A DNA stretch of 5,153 bases from an uncultured Rikenellaceae bacterium. GTDB lineage: Bacteria; Bacteroidota; Bacteroidia; Bacteroidales; Rikenellaceae. The notes under the pieces were generated by a model. That model searched no databases and was not told the origin of the DNA. It was given only the letters and a program-made list of their open reading frames with translations. The stretch is taken from positions 1 to 5,153 of the forward strand of contig CAJGBR010000060.1 of NCBI GenBank assembly GCA_904501625.1. The letters run 5' to 3'. This document shows positions 1-5,153 of this stretch, one piece after another (within the stretch, counting starts at the first letter, position 1; every line of letters begins with the position of its first letter). The position numbers and the translations under genes are program-made.

Positions 1-17
1 AAATAACGGAACTCATA

Positions 18-1097
18 ATGGAATTCATTAAACGCTGGAGTGACTACCAAAAAGAGGTAGCCGATGACAATTATTTTTATGTACGTAGCTGTATTCGCCA
101 GAATTTCTTTCCGGGTTCGGAGCAGGCATTTCTGAATATATTACGCAATGACCTTAAACGCAATGTGTTAGATGATGCAAACCACACCTCTTGTACAGGT
201 ATTGGTTACCATTCGGATATTGTTCCTTTGGAGACAATTATGACCGTGGTGGCAAGGCAATTTGCATTGATGACCGAAGCCAATATGACTAATTTTGCTG
301 TTTCGTGTGTGACCTCTTTTGGTATCTATTCTGAGATTCTTTCGACCTGGCACGAGTTTCCCGAAACGCTTGAGAGAACACGCGAATATCTTTATAAGGC
401 AACAGGTCGCGAGTTTAAGATTCCAGAGAACGTAGCCCACACCTCTGATGTAATTCATCATCACCGAAAACAGATTGCAGAACTCGGAGTGCGTAAACTT
501 GTCAATAAAGAGACTGGTGAGCCTTTGAAAGTAGTTGATCATATCGGTTGTCACTATCATAAGATATTTCCACGTTCGAGTCACGGTGGTGCAGAATTCC
601 CAAAGGTGCTAAGTGAAATGGTTGAAGCCTGGGGCGGACAGAGTGTCGATTATCCCGAACGCCGACACTGCTGCGGTTTCGGTTTCAGAAACTATTTGGT
701 AATGGCAAATCGTGGATATTCGATCTCAAATTCAAAACATAAATTGGAGAGTATGTCTCCGTATAAACCCGATTTTATTGTGACCAATTGTCCGGGCTGT
801 TCGATGTTCTTGGATAAGTGGCAGTATGCAATCCGCGAAATGGAGGGTATCGCTTATGGCCAGAATGGTGAAGGAATCCCAGTGTTGACATATGAGGAGA
901 TGGCCGGATTGGTTTTGGGTTATGATCCGTGGGAATTGGGTATGCAGATGCATCAGGTGCCCGTAGAACCTCTGCTGGATAAACTTGGAATCGAGTATGA
1001 TCCAGGTGCAAAATATCTCGGCAATAACGGAAAATTTATTGATCGACCTGAAACATCTCCGTTTGATAATATTGAACTCAAATCTTGGACTAAATGA
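18..1097 (+). CDS. hdrB: HdrB-like heterodisulfide reductase subunit (two CCG domains, the first degenerate)
   Basis: This 359-residue soluble protein resembles HdrB, the catalytic subunit of heterodisulfide reductase, whose CCG domains each hold a noncubane [4Fe-4S] cluster on five cysteines. The C-terminal domain is complete: C178, C218-C219-G220 and C258-P-G-C261. The N-terminal domain keeps C25, C59 and C97, but the CCG is SCTG (58-61) and the CxxC is CVTS (97-100), so two ligands are serine. No membrane segment or signal peptide is visible. The ATG at 18 was chosen because the protein begins close to the first CCG cysteine; the frame stays open to the window edge, so an upstream start cannot be excluded. 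A TAA at 4-6 in another frame could end a preceding gene. The stop overlaps the next start (ATGA, 1094-1097), indicating translational coupling. Family assignment is firm; the substrate is unknown and unlikely to be CoM-S-S-CoB in this organism. Confidence 0.88.
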   Translation: MEFIKRWSDYQKEVADDNYFYVRSCIRQNFFPGSEQAFLNILRNDLKRNVLDDANHTSCTGIGYHSDIVPLETIMTVVARQFALMTEANMTNFAVSCVTSFGIYSEILSTWHEFPETLERTREYLYKATGREFKIPENVAHTSDVIHHHRKQIAELGVRKLVNKETGEPLKVVDHIGCHYHKIFPRSSHGGAEFPKVLSEMVEAWGGQSVDYPERRHCCGFGFRNYLVMANRGYSISNSKHKLESMSPYKPDFIVTNCPGCSMFLDKWQYAIREMEGIAYGQNGEGIPVLTYEEMAGLVLGYDPWELGMQMHQVPVEPLLDKLGIEYDPGAKYLGNNGKFIDRPETSPFDNIELKSWTK

Positions 1098-2110
1098 GCA
1101 AACAAGTAATTATAATAGGTGGAGGCATTGCTGGAATGAAGACAGCCTCGACACTTGAGTCAATGGGCGTATCGACACTTGTAATCGAACGTGAAAAAAA
1201 CATAGGTGGTAAATTGAATAATTGGGATCGATTGTTCCCTACATTTACTCCAGCATCAGAGGTTTTAGATCGTCTTGTTGATGAGTATAAAAAATCCGGT
1301 AGCCGATTGATGTGCTCGACAAATGTTGAACATATTGATGCTCAGGGCAAAGGAGTTACACTTAGTGATGGACAAAAACTGACTGCAGATGCCATTGTCG
1401 TTGCATCGGGATTTGAGTTGTTTGATGCTACGATAAAAGAAGAGTACGGATATGGAATTTATGATAACGTAGTCACATCGGTAGATCTCGAACAGATGTT
1501 TAAGCAGGGTAAGGTCTTGACAAAACAAGGAGAGGCTCCAAAACGTGTGGCAATACTCCATTGTGTTGGTTCACGAGATGAGAAGGTCAATCAGAATCAT
1601 TGTTCGCGGGTGTGCTGCGTGACGGGAGTGAAACAAGCTATTGAAATCAAACAACTCTATCCTGATTGTGAGGTGTATAATCTCTATATGGATATGCGTA
1701 TGTTTGGCCCTGGCTATGAGGAACTCTACCGTGAATCTCAGCAAAAATATGGTATTAATCACATTCGCGGAAGAATCTCTGAAGCTGCACAGACAATAGA
1801 TGGTCGTGTGAAAATTAAGGCTGAGGATACTCTGGTAGGCCGTCCGTTGAGAATGACCGTAGATATGTTGGTGTTGATGGTGGGTTTCTGTGCAGGTCGA
1901 AGCAATCGTGTCTTCTCGGCAGATTGTGGTTTAGATCTCAGATTGAGCAACTTTATGAAACCACGAAATCCGTTTGACCTCAGCAATATTACGGCGTGTG
2001 ACGGAGTTTTCCTTGTCGGAACAGTCAAGGCTCCGAAAAATATCAGCGAGACACTTCACGATGCTACCTCGTGTTCCCATAGTGTATTAGATTACCTTAA
2101 AAATCGTTAA
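1094..2110 (+). CDS. hdrA: Minimal HdrA-like FAD and [4Fe-4S] electron-transfer subunit
   Basis: This 338-residue protein matches the flavoprotein core of HdrA/QmoA. It opens with a Rossmann dinucleotide-binding fold: beta strand, GGGIAG (9-14), and an acidic residue E32 at the end of the second strand. The HdrA cluster signature is present as C157, C170, C174 and C175 (HCVGSRD followed by CSRVCC), with the 13-4-1 spacing typical of the family. The following segment (about 192-226, including YMDMRMFGPGYEE) and the C-terminal FLVGTVKAPKNISE motif (306-319) are also HdrA-like. It is much shorter than methanogen HdrA (about 650 residues) because the ferredoxin-type CxxCxxCxxxC domains are absent; there is no such motif anywhere. 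It therefore probably relays electrons through one FAD and one cluster, as in QmoA, and flavin-based bifurcation is not indicated. It overlaps the upstream gene by 4 bases and lies 3 bases before the hdrC-like gene. Confidence 0.88.
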   Translation: MSKQVIIIGGGIAGMKTASTLESMGVSTLVIEREKNIGGKLNNWDRLFPTFTPASEVLDRLVDEYKKSGSRLMCSTNVEHIDAQGKGVTLSDGQKLTADAIVVASGFELFDATIKEEYGYGIYDNVVTSVDLEQMFKQGKVLTKQGEAPKRVAILHCVGSRDEKVNQNHCSRVCCVTGVKQAIEIKQLYPDCEVYNLYMDMRMFGPGYEELYRESQQKYGINHIRGRISEAAQTIDGRVKIKAEDTLVGRPLRMTVDMLVLMVGFCAGRSNRVFSADCGLDLRLSNFMKPRNPFDLSNITACDGVFLVGTVKAPKNISETLHDATSCSHSVLDYLKNR

Positions 2111-2113
2111 CCG

Positions 2114-2431
2114 ATGAAGTGGGGATACAACATTGTGACTAAGCGGTCGATTGATCTTGATGCAAATGATATGACTATCGCATTGAAATTGCAGGAAGCC
2201 GAGGAATCGTTGATTTCGTGCATTGCGTGTGGGTGTTGTACTGCAACTTGTACTGCAGGTAATCTTACAGACTTTAATTTCAGGCAGTTGCACACGCTTG
2301 TTCGCCGAGGAGAATATGATAAGGCACGTGAGGAGGCAGAAAAATGTATGCTTTGCGGAAAGTGTTTTATTATCTGCCCTCGAGGAATTAATACCCGAAA
2401 CGTAATTTTAACTCTTCGAAGAATACTTTGA
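2114..2431 (+). CDS. hdrC: HdrC-like protein with two [4Fe-4S] clusters
   Basis: This 105-residue protein is a small cytosolic ferredoxin-type electron relay of the HdrC family, which in Hdr complexes connects the HdrA flavoprotein to HdrB. Two CxxCxxCxxxC motifs are visible: C36, C39, C42 and C46 (within CIACGCCTATC), and C78, C81, C84 and C88, the latter followed by proline as is usual. The spacer between them is predicted helical (FNFRQLHTLVRRGEYDKAREEAEK), as in family members, although the protein is shorter than many HdrC proteins of about 180 residues. The ATG at 2114 follows the upstream stop by 3 bases and there is no Shine-Dalgarno sequence. A later ATG (M20, at 2171) is possible, but the operon spacing favours the first. 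The gene ends at TGA 2429-2431, just before the membrane subunit. A generic ferredoxin is possible, but the neighbours make HdrC the better name. Confidence 0.87.
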   Translation: MKWGYNIVTKRSIDLDANDMTIALKLQEAEESLISCIACGCCTATCTAGNLTDFNFRQLHTLVRRGEYDKAREEAEKCMLCGKCFIICPRGINTRNVILTLRRIL

Positions 2432-2433
2432 AA

Positions 2434-4227
2434 ATGAATACCTATTTTCATCCATTCGTAATACCATTTTCGCTGGGAGTATTATTCCTCTTTGCTACGT
2501 TGATATTTAAGTATGTCCGTTGGTATTTGGGATTGACCTCCGATGAAAAATTGCTAATTCGAAAATCTCTCTTTACGGTCAAATCTCTGAAGGCTGTCAA
2601 AGAGTGTTTCACAGAATGTCTGCTCCATTTGAAGATCTACAAGGTTAATCTTCGATTGGGTTATATGCATATGAGTCTAGCATTTGGTTGGTTTTTGTTG
2701 ATATTGGTAGGCCAACTCGAAACTGCAACCTATCTTGCGAATGATTTTGTTCCGCTATATGTTCACGTGTTTTTTAGATATTTTTTCCCGATAGCACCCG
2801 AAGGAGTAGTGCATAACATTGATTATGCTCCGCTTATGGATGCTTTGTTGCTGATAATTTTGATTTCGGTGGGACTTGCAATGACCAAACGTCTGAAATC
2901 AAAACTATTGGGAATGAAAAAGACTACGCGTCATACACTCGGTGATAGATTGGCATTGAGTTCATTATGGTTGATATTTCCTGCTCGTCTGCTGGCAGAG
3001 AGTGCTACGTGCGGAGCCCACGGTGGTGGTAGTTTCTTGACTTCGTCGGTAGGTGATCTTATGGCAAATATTTGTCCGGTTGATATGATTGAACTGCCTC
3101 TGTGGTGGTTGTATTCTATTGTTCTGGGTATATTTATGGTGTCGTTACCATTCTCAAGATACTTGCACATCTTTGCTGAGATTCCACATATATTCCTTAA
3201 AAATTATGGAGTCAGAGCCAAAAATGAGAAATCTACGGTCGATGACTTTCAGATTGCAGCTTGTTCAAGATGCGGAATTTGCATTGATCCTTGCCAAATG
3301 CAGTCTTCTGCGGGTGTAAATAATATGCAATCGGTCTACTTCTTGAGAGATTGTCGTCAGGGAACATTAGAGTACAAGACTGCAGATAATTGTCTTATGT
3401 GTGGTCGATGCGAACAACGTTGTCCAGTAGGAATAGACCTGAATACAATTCGACTTAATCGCCGTCAAGGAACGTTGTTGCGTTTGGGAACAAATCCATA
3501 TAGTTATGCCAATCAACTGGATACATCTTCTGGTAGCGGAAAAGTTGGTTATTTTGCGGGTTGTATGACATCACTTTCTCCTCGTATATTGCACTCGATG
3601 GATAGAATTTTCGAAAGTGCCAGAGAGAATGTTTGGAATGCTGATCGTGATGGCGGAATCTGTTGTGGAAGACCGCTGATGCTAGCAGGAGATATTGATG
3701 GTGCAAGAAAAATGATGCAAATGAATACTGAATTATTCAGAAAACATCAAATAGAAACTCTTGTGACATCTTGTCCGATCTGTCTTAAGGTGTTTAAAGA
3801 GGAGTATAATCTTCAAGGAATTAGAGTGTTGCACCATTCTGAGTATATCTTGGAACTGATATCCCAAGGACGTCTGTCAGTCAAAAATAATGGTAACCTC
3901 GTGACTTATCACGATCCTTGTGAATTGGGTCGTGGTAGTGGAATTTATGCAGCTCCGCGAGAGGTAATCGAAGCCGTCGCTTCGTTGCGAGAAGCTGATG
4001 AACATTCAGAACATTCGTTATGTTGTGGATCGAGTTTGGCCAATACAGTTATCGGAACACCTCAGGCTTACAAGATAGCCTCAGATGCGGCTGCTTGTTT
4101 CGAGTCAACAGGTGCTCAAACCCTCATAACGTCGTGTCCATTGTGTAAGAAGGCTTTCGCTAAAGTTAGCCAAATTCCGGTAAAAGACCTTTCGGAATTG
4201 GTTTGTGAGTCGTTAATATGTAAATAG
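2434..4227 (+). CDS. hdrD: HdrE-HdrD fusion: membrane domain, two [4Fe-4S] clusters, two CCG domains
   Basis: This 597-residue fusion joins an HdrE/NarI-like membrane domain to a full HdrD. Residues 1-250 contain about five hydrophobic segments (near 8-28, 77-98, 132-150, 170-190 and 222-245); H79 and H245 (in PFSRYLHIF) are candidate b-heme ligands, by analogy with NarI-type proteins. Two ferredoxin motifs follow: C277/C280/C283/C287 and C320/C323/C326/C330. Two complete CCG domains come next: C377, C410-C411-G, C447-P-I-C450; then C496, C530-C531-G, C568-P-L-C571. All noncubane-cluster ligands are present. The family role is electron exchange between membrane quinone (or methanophenazine in archaea) and a disulfide or protein partner. 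I chose the ATG at 2434, 2 bases after the hdrC-like stop; a TTG at 2428 overlapping that stop would add two residues. It ends the operon. Direction of electron flow and the substrate cannot be read from the sequence. Confidence 0.88.
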   Translation: MNTYFHPFVIPFSLGVLFLFATLIFKYVRWYLGLTSDEKLLIRKSLFTVKSLKAVKECFTECLLHLKIYKVNLRLGYMHMSLAFGWFLLILVGQLETATYLANDFVPLYVHVFFRYFFPIAPEGVVHNIDYAPLMDALLLIILISVGLAMTKRLKSKLLGMKKTTRHTLGDRLALSSLWLIFPARLLAESATCGAHGGGSFLTSSVGDLMANICPVDMIELPLWWLYSIVLGIFMVSLPFSRYLHIFAEIPHIFLKNYGVRAKNEKSTVDDFQIAACSRCGICIDPCQMQSSAGVNNMQSVYFLRDCRQGTLEYKTADNCLMCGRCEQRCPVGIDLNTIRLNRRQGTLLRLGTNPYSYANQLDTSSGSGKVGYFAGCMTSLSPRILHSMDRIFESARENVWNADRDGGICCGRPLMLAGDIDGARKMMQMNTELFRKHQIETLVTSCPICLKVFKEEYNLQGIRVLHHSEYILELISQGRLSVKNNGNLVTYHDPCELGRGSGIYAAPREVIEAVASLREADEHSEHSLCCGSSLANTVIGTPQAYKIASDAAACFESTGAQTLITSCPLCKKAFAKVSQIPVKDLSELVCESLICK

Positions 4228-4330
4228 AAATTGTTGCATATCAGACGGATATAGTTGATGTTTGAAAAAAAAGCTATTTTTATTTGGAATCTGACTTAAA
4301 ATATGCTACCTTTGCAGTCGATAAAAACAT
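4228..4330. other. Spacer between the Hdr operon and tRNA-fMet
   Basis: This noncoding spacer of about 100 bases is AT-rich. Its right half holds the tRNA promoter. No convincing terminator for the Hdr operon is visible: a short ATATC/GATAT inverted repeat at 4238-4252 has only five pairs and no T-run, and the A-tract/T-tract at 4265-4285 is weak. Read-through from the operon into the tRNA is therefore possible. Confidence 0.6.
4283..4314 (+). promoter_or_regulatory. Bacteroidetes-type promoter for tRNA-fMet
   Basis: The -33 element TTTG (4283-4286) is followed after exactly 20 bases by TACCTTTG (4307-4314), which fits the Bacteroidetes -7 consensus TAnnTTTG. Transcription should start near 4320, about ten bases before the mature tRNA 5' end at 4331. 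The match also supports the taxonomic placement. Confidence 0.85.
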
Positions 4331-4406
4331 CGCGGGGTGGAGCAGTTGGTAGCTCGTTGGGCTCATAACCCAAAGGCCGCAGGTTCGAGTCCTGCCCCCG
4401 CTACTA
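4331..4406 (+). tRNA. Initiator tRNA-fMet (anticodon CAT)
   Basis: A complete cloverleaf folds by eye. Acceptor 4331-4337 pairs with 4396-4402, D stem 4340-4343 with 4352-4355, anticodon stem 4357-4361 with 4369-4373, and T stem 4379-4383 with 4391-4395. The T loop is TTCGAGT and the anticodon CAT is at 4364-4366. Initiator hallmarks are present: an unpaired 1:72 position (C1 opposite U72), three consecutive G-C pairs next to the anticodon loop (GGG/CCC), and a purine-11/pyrimidine-24 pair (A11-U24). These exclude elongator tRNA-Met and tRNA-Ile(CAU). The discriminator is A4403, followed by CTA (4404-4406) rather than a genomic CCA, so the CCA end would be added enzymatically. The 3' half overlaps the end of the recombinase frame on the opposite strand. 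Confidence 0.96.
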
Positions 4407-5153
4407 AAGAGGACAAATCGCAGGATTCGTCCTTTTTTTGTGCGATTTCGTTTTTGTAATTATCTGATACACTGAACATTAAATCAAAGAACAAATTTCC
4501 AAAGTCGGTTAGATAAGCCCTATTTTCTTTGTCCCATCTAACCCCATTAGGAAAGACCATTTTTTGTATCTTTTGGCTGGTTTCAAAGTCGCCCATATTC
4601 CAATAACTGCTTAAATTACAAGCAATTCTGATTGTATCTTCAATATAAGACGCAAGGTTCGAGAGGTTCACCGAGATTTTTTCCAACTCTGCCTCTGTAG
4701 CGCGTTTTTCAGCCTCCAAATCGGCGATGGCACTGCTGTACGCATCTTCGTCCACTTTGCCTATTGCGAAGTTCTTTTTAGCCGTCTTAATGTAGGTATT
4801 GATAGTTGCCAGATGTTTCTTTACCGCATTGATGTCATCTTCCTGCGTATTCTCCTTCTCGGCAAACTTTTGCTTCAACACCTCAACCAGCGTTGGGATA
4901 AGTTCCATAGGCACATTGAAACGGTCGAGCAGTTCGGAATACTTTGCGTGTAGTTCTTTCGCTGATACATTGACCGAACCGTCTTTACCGCTATATTTAT
5001 AATAGTCCAGATTCTTCTTTTTGACCGTGTAGCCCGTCAGCATATGACCGTTGTAAAAGATATGTCCTTTCAATGGGAATTGAGGGGTAATGGCGGCTTG
5101 TTCATAGCCGCCGTGATTACCGTCAAGAATTTGTTGCACCCTATCAAACAACG
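4363..5153 (-). CDS. Serine site-specific recombinase, C-terminal part (5' end outside window)
   Basis: The visible 262 codons are the C-terminal portion of a serine recombinase of the large, multi-domain type. Numbering from the first full codon (5151), residues 1-14 (LFDRVQQILDGN) are the usual end of the recombinase domain. Residues 22-62 occupy the zinc-ribbon position (FPLKG to VNVSAKELH), 85-165 are heptad-rich coiled coil, and 190-225 hold the MVFPNGVRWDKENRAYLT segment typical of the family's C-terminus. The catalytic resolvase domain would lie upstream, beyond 5153. The leucine codon at 5149-5151 is internal, not a start. The zinc-ribbon cysteines are missing (IFYNGHMLTG where CxxC is expected). 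The final 14 residues, LVAGAGLEPAAFGL, are antisense translation of the tRNA, with the TGA in its anticodon loop (4363-4365). The enzyme probably mobilises the element extending rightwards. It may be functional or a remnant; the visible frame is intact. Confidence 0.85.
   Translation of the reverse strand, partial: LFDRVQQILDGNHGGYEQAAITPQFPLKGHIFYNGHMLTGYTVKKKNLDYYKYSGKDGSVNVSAKELHAKYSELLDRFNVPMELIPTLVEVLKQKFAEKENTQEDDINAVKKHLATINTYIKTAKKNFAIGKVDEDAYSSAIADLEAEKRATEAELEKISVNLSNLASYIEDTIRIACNLSSYWNMGDFETSQKIQKMVFPNGVRWDKENRAYLTDFGNLFFDLMFSVSDNYKNEIAQKKDESCDLSSLVAGAGLEPAAFGL
4369..4406. other. Putative attachment site at the tRNA-fMet 3' end
   Basis: The recombinase reading frame on the minus strand enters the tRNA at its 3' end and finishes in the anticodon loop. 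Genetic elements that insert into tRNA genes carry a copy of the 3' part so that the tRNA is restored, and the integrase gene commonly lies next to that junction. The second copy (attR) would lie outside the window, so the core limits are inferred, not seen. Confidence 0.4.
4410..4439 (+). terminator. Intrinsic terminator of tRNA-fMet
   Basis: AGGACAAATC (4410-4419) pairs with GATTCGTCCT (4424-4433), ten positions with one mismatch, around a GCAG loop, and is followed by a run of seven T (4433-4439). It begins three bases after the tRNA tail and lies inside the 3' end of the recombinase frame on the other strand. Confidence 0.85.
4415..4448. repeat. 8-bp inverted repeat overlapping the terminator
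   Basis: AAATCGCA (4415-4422) and TGCGATTT (4441-4448) are perfect inverted copies separated by 18 bases. The left arm uses bases that also form the left arm and loop of the terminator hairpin, so the two structures exclude each other. This may be chance, or part of a recombinase binding site. Confidence 0.4.

Noticed and set aside
168..584. Minus-strand open frame inside the HdrB-like gene, and similar frames opposite the other Hdr genes
   Set aside because: They lie wholly within strongly recognised conserved genes, have no recognisable motifs and are shadows of the coding strand.
2428..2433. TTG start at 2428 for the membrane fusion gene
   Set aside because: It would give a stop/start overlap with the hdrC-like gene, but the ATG two codons later (2434) is the stronger initiator and loses only two residues.
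4238..4252. ATATC/GATAT hairpin as terminator of the Hdr operon
   Set aside because: It has only five AT-rich pairs and no following T-run, which is too weak to call.
4331..4406. Elongator tRNA-Met or tRNA-Ile2 with the CAT anticodon
   Set aside because: The unpaired 1:72 position, the GGG/CCC pairs beside the anticodon loop and A11-U24 together are specific to initiator tRNA.
4799..5002. Plus-strand open frame opposite the recombinase
   Set aside because: Its serine- and phenylalanine-rich composition is the mirror of the coiled-coil codons of the recombinase; no promoter or family motif supports it.
5149..5151. TTG at the right edge as the true start of a 262-residue recombinase
   Set aside because: The sequence beginning LFDRVQQILDG is the inside of a recombinase domain, normally preceded by the catalytic resolvase domain; the frame is open to the window edge.
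1..5153. CRISPR array, rRNA or insertion-sequence ends
   Set aside because: No regularly spaced repeats, rRNA-like segments or transposase with terminal repeats were seen on either strand.

Overview
The window looks like a chromosomal segment of an anaerobic member of the Bacteroidetes (Bacteroidales; a Rikenellaceae/Alistipes-like source is a guess). Three things suggest this. The promoter in front of the tRNA matches the Bacteroidetes sigma consensus exactly (TTTG, 20-base spacer, TAnnTTTG). No start codon has a convincing Shine-Dalgarno sequence. The recombinase at the right end looks like those of Bacteroidetes mobile elements.

Positions 18-4227 hold four tightly packed plus-strand genes, joined by a 4-base ATGA overlap and gaps of 3 and 2 bases. 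They form one operon of heterodisulfide-reductase-like (Hdr) electron carriers: an HdrB-like CCG-domain protein, a minimal HdrA-like FAD/[4Fe-4S] protein, an HdrC-like two-cluster ferredoxin, and a 597-residue fusion of an HdrE-like membrane domain to a complete HdrD-like module. The likely picture is a membrane complex passing electrons between the quinone pool (HdrE part) and a soluble HdrABC-like unit. Bacteroidetes are not known to make coenzyme M or coenzyme B, so the physiological substrate is unknown. The N-terminal cluster site of the HdrB protein has two cysteines replaced by serine, while the HdrD part keeps all ten. The operon may begin upstream of the window.

Positions 4228-4330 are a short spacer with the tRNA promoter. 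Positions 4331-4406 encode initiator tRNA-fMet(CAT), followed by an intrinsic terminator at 4410-4439.

Positions 4363-5153 (minus strand) carry the C-terminal part of a serine recombinase whose 5' end lies outside the window. Its frame runs through the tRNA terminator and the 3' half of the tRNA and stops inside the anticodon loop. This is the expected layout of a mobile element inserted at the 3' end of a tRNA gene, so the right edge is probably one end of an integrated element.
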